Translations under genes and position numbers: made by a program
In this document: positions 43,231-54,567 of the stretch, piece by piece
How positions within the stretch are numbered: the first letter of the stretch is position 1
Layout of the letters: each line of letters opens with the position of its first letter
Assembly: GCA_026120185.1 (NCBI GenBank)
Contig: JANUWF010002421.1
Coordinates: 2,046,001 to 2,110,000 of the forward strand
Length of the DNA stretch: 64,000 bases
Direction of reading: 5' to 3'
DNA from: Voacanga thouarsii
Lineage: Eukaryota; Streptophyta; Magnoliopsida; Gentianales; Apocynaceae
Notes under the pieces: generated by a model
Database searches by the model: none
What the model saw: only the letters and a program-made list of their open reading frames with translations
What the model was told of the DNA's origin: nothing

Positions 43231-43261
43231 ACAAAAATTTCGTCCTCGAAATTTGGCCTAC

Positions 43262-43600
43262 ACTTAGAATAAATCTGGATACTTTACAGCATCCTTGCTT
43301 TCGTTTTCCCAAGATGCATCTTACACAGCATGATGATTCCACGATACTTGTACAAGTGGAATTTTCTCATTCCGCAATTCCTTTTCAGCATACTTTATGA
43401 TCTTAATAGGCTTTTTCTCATTCTTCAAGCTTAGAGTCAACTTAATGGGTTCTTCATTCAAAATGTGGGTAGGATCAGCCACATACTTTCGAAGTCGGGT
43501 AAATAAAACACGCTGTGAATAACTTGAAGTTCTACTGGTAACTCCAAATCGATAGGCTACTTTCTCAATCCTCTGACAATAGGGTATGGTCCAGCGTCTT
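43262..43600 (-). pseudogene. G2 integrase tail and chromodomain
   Basis: Minus-strand text gives YPIVRRIEKVAYRFGV, LRKYVADPTHIL, NEEPIKLTLSLKNEKKPIKI and LRNEKIPLVQVSWNHHAV, stop, DASWENES...KYPDLF. It is the same chromodomain end as G1, slightly better kept in its first half. The sequence continues to the GRNFC segment near the purine tract. Confidence 0.8.
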
Positions 43601-44715
43601 TTCTTGTTCTTTAATTCTCAATTGTCTTAGTGGAGCCAACTTCAAGAATACATGATATCATTCTACAAATTCCAAATCTCTCTTACGTCGATTCGTATGA
43701 CTTCTTTTTTTTTTTTTTTTGTCCACTCTGAACTATCTCCAATTTGATGTTAATCATCATTATAGCATGTCGAACCTTTTCAAGACCAAAAGCATCCTAT
43801 TCACCCATTCTTCTTTTTGGACTTCATTTCCTTCCATAAAAAGCTTCAAATGGGACCATTCCAATTGTTAATTGATAACTATTATTGTATATGAATTTTG
43901 CAGATGCTAAAATATCAATCAACTTAACTCCAAAATTCAAAATGCAAGCTTATAACATGTCTTCCAAAATTCCATTCACTCGTTCTGTCTATCCATACGC
44001 GTGTAGGTGCGCTACCATGCTGAACTTTATTGTGGTCCCAAACCTCTACTACAGCTTAGACCAAAACTTTGAGGTAAATCTAGGATTTCGATTTGTCACA
44101 ATACTAGAGGATACTCATGCAGTCTGATTACTTCCTCTATATAGATTTCACTTAACTTCTCTAAGGAATTTCATTAATTAATAGGAATGAAATGAGCAGA
44201 CTTAGTTAATCGATCCATTATCACCTAAATAGTATCTCGGCGCTCTACTATCATAGGTAATCCTATAATAAGGTCTATAGAAATTTCAACTCATTTCCAT
44301 GATAGAGTAGATTATGGTTGTAACCCTCTAGGCCATTGTTGATTGGCTTTCCTTTACTGACAAATTAAACATCATGTTACAAAGTCCGAATTATCCTTTT
44401 CCTTACCAATGCACCAATAATGTTGTTTTAGGTTCTGATACATCTTTACGGCTCCTGGATGGATGGTATACTTACTCTAAGGTGCCTCCGCTAAAACATC
44501 TTATCTCATCGCATATTGTTTCAGAATACAATACCGACCCTGGTAGCAATTAATCCCGTCATTATCCTTTCGGAACTCATCTCCTCTTGTATTTGCCTCC
44601 TTCTACAATAACTTTTGCACTCTTCATCTTTATCTTGCTCTCTTTTCAACTGTTGTAGGAAGGCAGGTTGAATGGAAATATTAATTATCCTTATTTCTCC
44701 GTCTACTGCAAACAC
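43601..44715 (-). pseudogene. G2 integrase core, heavily decayed
   Basis: Runs right to left from an open segment at 44715-44521 (IQPAFLQQLKREQDKDEE). Pieces of the zinc domain and catalytic core follow, recognisable only by comparison with G1, for example the inverted texts of CATTCCATCC-type zinc region (44390-44470), the RTKSAHF region near 44200 and the ERVNGILED region near 43970. A run of 17 or more T at about 43704-43720 lies near the end. No frame is open for more than about 80 codons. Confidence 0.7.
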
Positions 44716-44847
44716 TTCTAATTCCGAAATATGAAATGTTCAAAGAGCTAATAAATTTGCCTTCCTACTAAGGGCATTTACAACTGTGTTTGCTTTTCTA
44801 GGGTGATATTTAATTGCACATTAAAGTCCTTCCAAAAGTTCCATTCA

Positions 44848-45115
44848 TCAACTTTGCCTTATGTTCAAATCCTTTTGAGTAAAAGCATATTTCAAACTTT
44901 TGTGGTTAGTGAAGATTTCTAACTCATCCCCACATAAATAAGGTCTCCACTCCAAAAGGGCAAACACAAGAGCAACTAACTCCAAATCATGTATAATGTA
45001 ATTCTCCTCGTGAGGTTTCCATTTCCTAAACATATAAGCTATCATCTTTCTCTCCTACATCAATACTCCTCTCAATCCTTCCTTTGATACATCGGTGTAC
45101 TCCTCATAAGGCTTG
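44848..45115 (-). pseudogene. G2 RNase H, split from RT by element D
   Basis: The open part 45045-44848 reads [37 protein letters not shown] and [20 protein letters not shown]. The catalytic-region TDHK is changed to TNHK. The first strand of the domain (EYTDVSKEGLRGVL-like, 45110-45050) lies next to the element D insertion and continues at 52378. Confidence 0.82.
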
Positions 45116-45120
45116 ACCAT
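45116..45120. other. Target site duplication of element D, left
   Basis: ACCAT here and TCCAT at 52373-52377; four of five bases agree. Joining the flanks restores the RT/RNase H connection seen uninterrupted in G1 at 33380-33410. Confidence 0.75.
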
Positions 45121-46661
45121 TGATGTGTTTGAATTTGGGTATAAAAATCATATAAAAATAAACACATTTCCAATCAAGTTCAAATTAAAACATTAACCCT
45201 AAATTACACATATGAGCAAGCGTACTCATCATTAGGCATAGCATAGGGTTTAAAACGAGTGTCGATCCTCAAGGAACAAGTATGCAGTAATCACTTTTCT
45301 TTCATTGTTTAACTGACTCAATAAAGGGAAAAAGAATAAAAAGAAAAATAAAATAAAAGAATATATGTACATGTCAAGGATGGAAAATTATGTAATTCAA
45401 ACCATTATTTTGACAAATATGATCTTAAAGTACCTAATCATTATCATAACTAATCGGTCGCTTGTCATCATGAAGGATTAAGATAGATTCACTTCTTTTC
45501 AATCCATGAAATCACTATCTTCTAGACAAATTAGCACCACATATTCTGTCTCAACTAATTCACCCAAAAGATGCATTAAACACAACGCTTAATTAAATTT
45601 CCATATCCTGGCAAATTTAAAACATGAAATTAACCAATGAATCCATATTCTGGTAGACATCAATTAACCTTTAATTATCTAGTTCTTAGCTATTAACCCA
45701 TTTTTCAAGCAAGTTAAGAGACAACAGATATGAAATTAATGAATTGAGACCACCATCAACCTCTTTTTCAAGCAAGTTAATAGAAAGAAATAACAAATTA
45801 ATCTCGTAATCAACATAAATAATTAAATACCAAGAATAACAATCAATTAATCAAAAGATCAAAGTAACTCTAAAAATCATGAATACCTAAAACAATGTCA
45901 AATTACAATGAAACAATTAATACATCATTGTTCAAGAAAAGAAAACAAAGTTAAAAGAAAGCACTCATAGACAAGCCTCATTCTTCTTCCTTCGTAGACC
46001 TTCTTGTACAATCCTCCTTGATCTGATGAATTCCTCCTTGAATTTGAGTGATTTTCTATTAGGATTCATGAATTCCCCTTTTTCCCTTGTGTTTTCCCTC
46101 TATTTAAAGGCTTTAGAAGTGCCTAAATTCGTTCATCTAGGGTTTCTGGCCGAATAGAAGTAGGAAAATACCAAAACTCTTCAAAATTACCAAAAATGCG
46201 TACGAAAATCGAGGCACCACCTTTGTTTCAGTGCACAGCTGGCACTGCTTGTCCTGCCTAGCGCCGGCACCGGTTGTGTTCTGTCCCTCCGTCCGTTCGT
46301 TGATTTTTCTCGATTTTCGTGGCAAGTATTCCAAATTGTAGCCAGGGCCACCTCTGGCCTCCTAATTAGCACCGGCTGTGTTTTGTTCAGCTCTGTTTCA
46401 CCGATTTTCATCACCTCAAAATGGAAATGTGTGCCAGTAGCACGTGGCCGGTGCCAGTTGTCCTGTCTTGGCCGGCGCCGCCTCTACTCTTTTTGGCAAC
46501 GTGTTTGCCTTATTTTACCCCTAAAATCTAAAATAATGCACAAAATACCTTTCCAATGATAAAATCTCAAATATGAAGGAATATGTCCAGTTATTGAATA
46601 GAATGTATCACAAAATATCCCCAAATAACTAGGAAATATATGACTAATTTAGGCCCTATCA
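45121..46661 (-). repeat. Element D 3' LTR
   Basis: On the minus strand starts TGATAGGGCCTAAATTAGTC and ends AATTCAAACACATCA. It contains GGTGCC/GGCGCC motifs at 46213-46479, the ATCGACACTCG-type block (45250), and CAAGCCTCATTCTTCTTCC (45972). Confidence 0.9.
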
Positions 46662-46702
46662 CATTCCCCCACACTTAGCTCTTTGCTTGTCCTCAAGCAA
46701 AG
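46662..46702 (-). promoter_or_regulatory. Element D terminal hairpin and polypurine tract
   Basis: CTTTGCTTG-TCCT-CAAGCAAAG (46681-46702 on the plus strand) is a perfect nine-pair inverted repeat with a four-base loop, AGGA on the element's own strand. It is followed at once by AAGTGTGGGGGAATG and the LTR. It corresponds to the B site at 9413-9451. Confidence 0.8.
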
Positions 46703-48160
46703 TATCAAAGACAAGTAGGAAAAAAAAATACAAGTTTTCACAAAATCACTCAATCAATTTCAAAATAATATTTCCAATGCTTTCTTTATTCCAAACAACA
46801 AAACATATGCTACTATACCTTTTATAACAAATGTAAGACTTGTGTAAGTGAAGAATGACTAGTAGAACCATCCCAACACCTAACATCATTCTCAAACTAT
46901 TGGAAAGAAATTAGTTCAAAAGAATATTCATTCCATAAACTTATTTTTCATACACTCTCTCCACTAATCCGAGACGTATCATGATTCTACTTAGGTTAAG
47001 TAGGACTTTTAAGCTTGTAATGTAAGGCTAAAGGGTTTGTAATGTAGCTGTCAAATGAAGGATATAGGAAAATCAAATATCAAAGAAAATGAGAGTTTGC
47101 AAGAAAAAGATAAACAAAATGTACTAATAGATTCCAACTTTTCTTGCTCTCCTATCCCAAAACTAATCAAAAACCCATAACTTTGTATAGCAATCATATT
47201 ATAGCTCAAGCAAATCTTGCATTCTTTTCATCAATTATTCTTAACTCATCAATAATTTGGCACAGAATCATCAAAATTTCAGCAATGGCGCCACAAACTT
47301 GATGTGAAATCAAGTTTTGCAATAAAATACCTCCATGATGAAACAGAAAAATATCTTATTCCAACTCACCCAACATTCTTCTTGTGCTTTTCTTTTCTTT
47401 TTCTTTTAGCTTTTCTTTCTTTTTCTCTTCTTTTCAAATGCTGCTTTTGTTAGTTTCTCAGTTTTTTTTCAACATTTTCTAGCAGCTTTCTATTTTTCTC
47501 AATTTTGCTTCCTCTTTTTTTTTTTTTCTCTCTTCTTTTTCTTTTCTCCTTCCACAACTCCACACATGACGTATGACTGAAAGTAACAAGTCATGACATT
47601 TACACAAGTATTTTCTTCACAATTCTTCTACTTGTACTTTTATCCATTAAGAGCAATCAAAGATTTGGAAGAATTATCAAACTCTCAGAAAGAAGTAATA
47701 GACAAAGTATGATAACGGGTTTAAGAAAGAAATTAACAATTTAGGCTCCAAATAGGCACTAGGGATAATATAAAATAGGTAGGCTTGAAAAGCTCAAACT
47801 ATCCAAAGAAGGCCTATTACCGTCATCCCTAAGTTAAATCATAACTGTCTTTCTAATTTCGCCTCGAGAGGTATTTAAGTAAGTTCTAGAATAATCAATG
47901 AATTTTAGCAAAAAAAAAAAAAAAAACAGGTTTAAGAATAATGTAAAGAATTTGATCAAGAACCACTTAGTCCAAGTGTGTGCAAAAAGTCATGCATAAG
48001 CCACAATTGATATAGAACATATTCTCTATGATCTAGCACAAAGACATGCATTAAAAATACATCTTGAAAGCTTAAAAAAAATCAGAAAAAATTTTGAAAA
48101 ATTTAATTTAGGTTCAAAGAAGAATTTCAAGATAAATAAAGCATAGAAGAATTCCCATTC
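46703..48160 (-). other. Element D 3' non-coding internal region
   Basis: About 1.45 kb, A/T-rich with C/T-rich runs (47385-47560), no recognisable product on either strand. It occupies the same place as 8334-9412 in element B. Confidence 0.6.
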
Positions 48161-48163
48161 TAA

Positions 48164-48202
48164 CCACTCCCCCACACTCAAACTGGATATTGTCCTCAAT
48201 GG
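48164..48202 (-). promoter_or_regulatory. Element D internal AGGA hairpin and purine tract
   Basis: On the minus strand ATTG-AGGA-CAAT (48189-48200) is followed by TGAGTGTGGGGGAGTG. The arrangement is the same as 8288-8333 in B. Confidence 0.6.
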
Positions 48203-48222
48203 CTAAACAAATAGAGCAAGGA

Positions 48223-49324
48223 ATATTGCCACGGGACCAAAAATAAAGGGGAGAAAAGAAGAAAGAAAATACTTCCATGGCATTGTGCATTCTCCTACAA
48301 AAGAGTTGAATTGCAACAGAAAGGAGTATTGTTGAAGTACCTAAAAAGAAAAATATACAAAAGAAACACACCAAAGCATAAAAACTAGAAAAGAAAAATA
48401 AGCCAAAAAGTTAAAAAAAAAAAGTACGAAAAAGAAAAATATGTAGTACAAAAAAAAGAAGTCAAGATACCCCAAGAAGTTTTTTTTTTTTTTTTTGTTA
48501 CCTTAATGAGCACCTTAGGGACACCAAAATGAGTGAAAAAAATTTTTTTTCCAGAAATTTTACCACAACCCTTTTGAAAAGAACGTAACGTTCAAAATAG
48601 AAGATCGGCATGATGAATGTAGAATGAAGAGAGGTTTTTGAAAAATAGAAGGTTTATGAAAATAATTTTTCTCACTAAAGCAAAATGCATAAACCTCTTT
48701 CTCTAACTTTTTTTAGACAAACAAATATTTTTATCAACATATACGTGCACATGATCTCTAATGAATGCATCAAACTTGAAATCACCTTTTAACCCTTCAA
48801 AAGAATGTTCATAATTAAAATTTCCCTTTAAACTTAGTATTTGAGTTCTTAAAGATGGGATCAAGAAATCCTTATTTTTTAATAAATCTACAAATACCAA
48901 GTTACCTCCTTTTGAATGGGGTGAAGGGTAGAAATTACCACTATCCTCCAAGGACTTCTTATGATGTAGCGTTGAAAGATCCAACTCCTTGAGGCATGAT
49001 AAATTTAACACATCATCATTTGGATCCTTGTTCTCCATGAATTGAGAGGAACCTCCCTTTCCACATTGGACAATTGGTCCTTATATCCTCTCTCATTTCC
49101 TTGGAGTTTCTTTGGTTCAAGCATATAGGCCTTTATGGCATCTTCAACCAACTTGGTGAGTTGTGTTCTTTGATCGCTCAATCGTTGGGATACTTTTTTA
49201 TGCCACTTAATGGAGGAATTTGAATTGGCGACAAAAGAATGCATTGAGGCTTCATGTGACGTCTCACAAAAAGCATCGATTTGAGATTACAACTTTGGCA
49301 AATTCTCATCATTGTAGCTCCTTT
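48223..49324 (-). repeat. 1.1-kb tandem unit 1 of element D
   Basis: Matches 49325-50421 nearly base for base, with the join at ATATTGCCACGGGACC (48223 and 49325) and both units ending in TTCTCATCATTGTAGCTCCTTTA. The offset is 1102 bp. Both units carry poly-T runs near one end (48480, 49580) and the coding segments described separately. Confidence 0.92.
48703..49250 (-). pseudogene. Unrecognised coding segments of D, unit 1
   Basis: Two overlapping minus-strand frames. 49244-49005 (79 codons) reads MHSFVANSNSSIKWHKKVSQ, RLSDQRTQLTKLVEDAIKAY and so on, related to element A. 49038-48703 (111 codons) reads MENKDPNDDVLNLSCLKELD, LSTLHHKKSLEDSGNFYPSP and ends YVDKNICLSKKS. One frameshift separates them, so they were probably a single protein of about 200 residues. 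No domain recognised; no zinc knuckle, no catalytic motif. Confidence 0.55.
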
Positions 49325-50421
49325 ATATTGCCACGGGACCAAAAATAAAGGAGAGAAGAGAACAAAGAAAATACTTCCATGGCATTATGCATTCTCCTAC
49401 AAAAGAGTTGAATTCTAGCAGAAAGGAGCATTGTTGAAGTACCTAAAAAGAAAAATATACAAAAGAAATACACCAAAGCATAAAAACTAGAAAAGAAAAA
49501 TAAGCCAAAACGTAAAGAAAATAGTACGAAAAAGAAAAATATGCAATATGAAAGAAAGAAGTCAAGATACCCCAAGAAGTTTTTTTTTTTGGTTACCTTA
49601 ACGAGCACCTTAGGGACACCGAAACGGGTGAAAAGTTTTTTTTTTTTCCAGAAATTTTACCACAACCCTTTTGAAAAAAATGTAACACTCAAAATAGAAG
49701 ATAGGCATGATAAATGTAGAATGAAGAGAGGTTTTTGAAAAATAGAAGGTTTATGAAAATAATTTTTTCTCACTAAAGAAAAACGCATAAACCTCTTTCT
49801 CTAACATTTTTTAGACAGACAAATATTTTTGTCAACATATAAGTGCACATGATCTCTAAAGAATGCATCAAACTTGAAATCACCTTTTAACCCTTCAAAA
49901 GAATGTTCATAATTCAAATTCCCTTTTAAACTTAGTATTTGAGTTCTTAAACATGAGATCAAGAAATCCTTATTTTTTAATATATCTACAAATACCAAAT
50001 TACCTTCCTTTGAATGGGGTGAAGGGTAGAAATTACCACTATCCTCCAAGGACTTCTTATGATGTAGCGTTGAAAGATCCAACTCCTTGAGGCATGATAA
50101 ATTTAACACATCATCATTTGGACCCTTGTTCTCCAAGAATTGAGAGGAGCCTCCCTTTTCACATTGGACAATTGGTCCTCATATCCTCTCTCCTTTTTTT
50201 GGAGTTTCTTTGGTTCAAGCATATGGGCCTTTATGGCTTCCTCAACCAACTTGGCGAGTTGTGTTCCTTGATAGCTCAATCATTGGGATACTTTTTTATG
50301 CCACTTAATGGAGGAATTTGAATTGGCGACAAAAGAATGCATTAAGGATTCATGTGACGTCTCATAAAAAGCATTGATCCAATATTGCAACTTTGCCAAA
50401 TTCTCATCATTGTAGCTCCTT
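49325..50421 (-). repeat. 1.1-kb tandem unit 2 of element D
   Basis: Second copy of the unit, next to the leader and primer site, so probably the original one. It differs from unit 1 by scattered substitutions and by poly-T and poly-A length. Confidence 0.92.
49801..50345 (-). pseudogene. Unrecognised coding segments of D, unit 2
   Basis: The 111-codon frame 50136-49801 is open and nearly identical to that of unit 1, with a few replacements (for example KEGNLVFVDILKNKDFLISC). The upstream part (50345-50130) corresponds to the 79-codon frame of unit 1 but is broken by stops. Both 111-codon copies are free of stops in a sequence that otherwise decays readily, which may reflect recent duplication rather than selection. 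Confidence 0.55.
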
Positions 50422-50807
50422 TAATATTATGCCCAAAGTAATTGTCCATGACGACGTCAATCTCACGCTCAAAAAACAAAAATCAAATCGAAAATAAAAC
50501 CAAAAAAAAAAAATAATTCAAAAAAACAAAAGGTAAAAACAAATAATATAAAAATAAAGAAAAGACAAACACACGCATTCCCAAACTATTTACATACAAA
50601 GTTAGTGGTATTTACAGTACAACATGAAGTATGTTAGTCAATTAAGTCACAAAATGTTACAAACAACAAGATATAATATCGATTTACACAAAGAATATAT
50701 ATACATATTTATATATAGACATATGGACATATAAACATATAAACATAGTTAAATCAACAATATCGAAGCTTTTATGATATTGTTCCCCGGCAAGAGCGCC
50801 AAAAACT
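50422..50807 (-). other. Element D leader and primer binding site
   Basis: A/T-rich leader with TATAGACATATGGACATATA, like A and E. The primer site on the minus strand, TGGCGCTCTTGCCGGGGAAC (50802-50783), matches the tRNA-Asp complement at 16 of the first 18 positions. Confidence 0.82.
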
Positions 50808-52372
50808 TGTTGTGTTTGCATTTGGGTATAAAAATCATATAAAAATAAACGCATTTCCAATCAAGTTTAAATTAAAATGTTAATCCCAAATTACACATAT
50901 GAGCAAGCGTACTCATCATTAGGCATAGTATAGGGTTTAAAACGAGTGTCGATCCTCAAGGAACAAGTATGCAGTAATCACATTTCTTTCATTGTTTAAT
51001 CTACTTAATCAAGGGAAAAAGAATAAAAAGGAAAATAAAATAAAATAAAATAAAATAATATATACATGTCAAGGATGGAAAATTATGTAACTCAAACCAT
51101 TATTTTGACAAATATGATCTTAAAGTACCTAATCATTATCATAACTAATCGGTCTCTTATCATCATGAATGATTAAGATAGATTTACTTCTTTTTCAATC
51201 CATGAAATCACTATCTTCTAGACAAATTAGGACCACATATTCTGTCTCAACTAATTCACCCAAAAGATGCATTAAACACAACGCTTGATTAAATTTCCAT
51301 ATCCTAGTAAATTTAAAACATGAAATTAACCAATGAATCCATATTCTGGTAGACATCAATTAACCTTTAATTATCTAGTTCTTAGCAATTAACCCATTTT
51401 TCAAGCAAGTTAAGAGATAACAGATATGAAATTAATGAATTGAGACCACCATCAACCTCTTTTTTCAAGCAAGTTAATAGAAAGAAACAACAAATTAATC
51501 TCGTAATCAGCATAAATAATTAAATACCAAGAATAACAACCAATTAATTAAAAGATCAAAGTAACTCTAAAAATCATGAATACCTAAAACAATGTCAAAT
51601 TACAATGAAACAATTAATACATCATTGTTCAAGAAAAGAAAACAAAGTTAAAAGAAAGCACTCATAGACAAGCCTCATTCTTCTTCCTTCGTAGACCTTC
51701 TTGTACAATCCTCCTTGATCTGATGAATTCCTCCTTGAATTTGAGTGATTTTTTGTTATGTTCCGTGAATTCTCCCTTTTTCCTTGTGTTTTTCCTCTAT
51801 TTATAGGCTTTAGAAGTGCCTAAATTCGTACCTCTAGGGTTTCTGGCCGAATAAAAGTAGGAAAATACCAAAACTCTTCAAAATTGCCAAAAACACATAC
51901 AAAAATCAAGGCACCGCCTTTATTTTAGTGCATAGCTGGTGCTGCCTGTCCTGCTTAGGGCCGGTGTCGGTTATGTTCTGTCCCTCTGTCTGTTCATCAA
52001 TTTTTCTCAATTTTCGTGCCAAGTATTCCAGATTGCAACCAGCGCCGCCTCTAGGCTCCCAACCAGTGCCGGCTATATACTGTTTAGCTCTGTTTCATCA
52101 ATTTTTTATCATCTCCAAGTGCGTGCCAATAGCACGTGGCTAGTGCCGATTCTCTTGTCCTAGCCAGCACCACCTCTACTCTCTTTAGTGACATTTTTGC
52201 CTTATTTTACCCCTAAAATCTAAAATAATACACAAAATACCTTTCTGTTATTTTTGCCTTATTTTACCCCTGAAATCTCAAATATGAAGGAATATGATCA
52301 GTTATTAAATAGAATGTATCACAAAATAGCCCCAAATAACTAGGAAATATATGACTAATTTAGGCACTATCA
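50808..52372 (-). repeat. Element D 5' LTR
   Basis: Starts TGATAGTGCCTAAATTAGTC at 52372 and ends GCAAACACAACA at 50808, 1565 bp. A short stretch is duplicated near its start (TTTTTGCCTTATTTTACCCCT at about 52190 and 52252), which the 3' LTR has once. Confidence 0.9.
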
Positions 52373-52377
52373 TCCAT
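52373..52377. other. Target site duplication of element D, right
   Basis: TCCAT, against ACCAT at 45116-45120. Confidence 0.75.
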
Positions 52378-53240
52378 CATTGGAAATGTTAAAACAAGGG
52401 TAGAGCTTAATCTTTTTCTCAACTCCTGGAATTTTCCCTCACATTTTCCAGTCCAAACATAAGGAACTTTCTTTTGGGTGAGTCGACTCAAAGTAAAGTT
52501 ATCTTAGAAAATTTCTCCGTAAATCTCCGATAATATCCTACAAATCCTAGGAAACATCATATTTAGTCAAAATCTCAGGATGTTTCCAGTTCATCATTAC
52601 TTTAAATTTTACAGGATCTACTGTACTTACGACTTTGGATATCACATGTCCTAAGAATGCTACTTCTTGTAGCCAAGACTTATACTTACTGAATTTTATA
52701 TATAGTTTGGACTATCTTAACTTTCCTAATACTTTCTGATGATTATTGTTCATGATCTTAGGGATCTTTAGAGTACACCAGAATATCATATATGAATATA
52801 GCCACAAAACTGGGCCGAAATGTCCGGTGCATTAGATCTATGAAATAACAGGCATTAGTGACACTAAAGGGGCATCACTACAAGCTCAAAAAGTCCATAT
52901 CATGTTAAATGCAGTTTTCAGTATATTTTCTTTCCGAATCCGAACTTAAAAATATCCTTACCTCAAGTCTAACTCTGAGAATTATCCTGCTCTTTGTAAC
53001 CAATCAAACAATTCATCAATCATGGGTAATGGATATTTATTCTTTATCGTTACTGCATTTAACCTCATAAATCTATATACATCCGTGGTGACTCAACTTT
53101 CTTTCTAACAAACAAGATAGGTACTCCCCAAAGTGAAATACTAGGCTGAATGAATTCTTTCTCCATTAATTCCTGTATTTATTTCTTAAACTCTTGTAAT
53201 TCTGTAGGTGCCATTCAATAAAGAGTTCTTGAAATTAGTT
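52378..53240 (-). pseudogene. G2 reverse transcriptase
   Basis: Minus-strand text keeps FGEYLSCLLERK (the PWGAPVLFVKKK position), [26 protein letters not shown] and the active site [13 protein letters not shown]1 reads IDD and G3 IDD at this place, so the first catalytic Asp has become Tyr (GAT to TAT). The domain ends FLGFVGYYRRFTEKFSKITL at the side of element D. Many stops. Confidence 0.85.
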
Positions 53241-53619
53241 CTGCCAATGTCACTAACTCAACAGAAAATTCTACTTCTCTCTTCAGTGGTAATTCCTTCA
53301 ATTTCACTAGAAAAACATCCAAATACTCATTCATAATAGGAGCTTCTTTGGGTTTCTTAACTCCTCCTGGCTTATTAATTACATAGGCCAAGTACCTAGT
53401 ACACCATTTTTAATTATCTTCCGGGCCTTGAGTCCCTATATGCAAGTATTACATTCCCTCCCAGCCTCATCTACAATTTCCAATATAGGTTTTTCAGGCT
53501 AACGGAATTGTACTATTTTATGTCTACAGTAAACTTGATTACGATGCTGGGATAGCCAGTCCATGCCCAAGATAGTATCTTAGTCCTCTATGGGCAGGCA
53601 TATCAAATCCCCTCTAAAA

Positions 53620-53870
53620 TTTCACCTGCTACCAAGATCTTACATTCCTTATGTACTTTTTCACTATTCATTTACTTTCCCAATTGGGTATTGACAAGCG
53701 TTTATGAAGTTTCTTCCCTTTTTTTTTTATCCCCATAGCATCAAGAAATATATTGGCAACAAAGGAATGCATAGAACCGGGATCTATCAATACTTTAGCA
53801 TCATGATTTAAAGCTAAAGAGTGTACCTTTCACTGCTATAACATGATCATCCATCTTCTTCAATACAACC
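53620..53870 (-). pseudogene. G2 protease fragment
   Basis: Across one frameshift the minus strand reads KMDDHVIAVKGTL and VLIDPGSMHSFVANIFLDAM. The active-site triad text is DPG, as in G3 (LLDPGPTYFF). Confidence 0.75.
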
Positions 53871-54019
53871 ACTCAAGCATTTACTTAGTTTAGCAGATCC
53901 GGCTCTTCTAGGGGTAGAAGCTTATCTAGGTTCTCTCTTTCTAGTCTGACCTCTACCCCTGATTGTTTCTTCCTGGTTGACTCTATCCTCCTATCCTTTA
54001 GAGCTGAGGGCAATTGAAA

Positions 54020-54300
54020 CTTTTATGCCCTTTCTTCCTACAGTTAAAGCATCTAAAAAAAGATTGTCCTCCAATTGGGCCTCCCATCCTCTGCATCTTC
54101 CCTTTCTTTTGCCATCAAGGTTCTCCAGATCTTTTCTGACTCATACCCCGAAATTCACTTAGATTTTTCCTACTCATATTCTTATTTATTCTAGCATTCT
54201 CATTGACTCTAATAATAGTCCCAGCCATCCGTTGAATGGTATCAACCATTTTCTAGAAGATTTAGAATATAAAATAATCTAAATTCACAATGTGGGAACC
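54020..54300 (-). pseudogene. gag: G2 gag remnant with intact zinc knuckle
   Basis: On the minus strand MVDTIQRMAGTIIRVNENAR (about 54252-54190) is followed by NKNMSRKNLSEFRGMSQKRS and, after shifts, the knuckle CFNCRKKGHKSFNC (C-x2-C-x4-H-x4-C, near 54045). As in G1 there is no capsid region between the N-terminal piece and the knuckle. The region 54301-54567, shared with G1 and not identified, separates it from ORF1. Confidence 0.68.
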
Positions 54301-54567
54301 TTCCACATGCGATTCCTCCACCACTGGCTCATGGTTATGTTAAGTAGTTTGCGATGATCATCCAAAAGTTCATTTAGGAGACATATGTACAGTTCATACA
54401 ATTTTGCTGATAAAACGATATAACATAACTTAAGAGTAGGCAGAAAAGAGCTATAGTGCACATAGCAGGATCATAACATATATTCATTCTCATCAAACAC
54501 AAAGCCAGTACAAAATTCGTGTACTGAGCACATAGTCATATACACTAGCCGAACTAAACATATCCTA

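Larger units (their letters stand above)
45121..52372 (-). mobile_element. Element D: non-autonomous Athila-like element
   Basis: 5' LTR 52372-50808, tRNA-Asp primer site, leader, a 1.1-kb unit present twice in tandem with unrecognised coding segments, internal hairpin and purine tract, a 1.4-kb non-coding stretch, terminal hairpin and purine tract, 3' LTR 46661-45121. No gag capsid, knuckle, protease, RT or integrase is visible. The LTRs (1565 and 1541 bp) resemble each other well and are clearly diverged from those of B. Inserted in G2, it is younger than G2. Confidence 0.87.
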
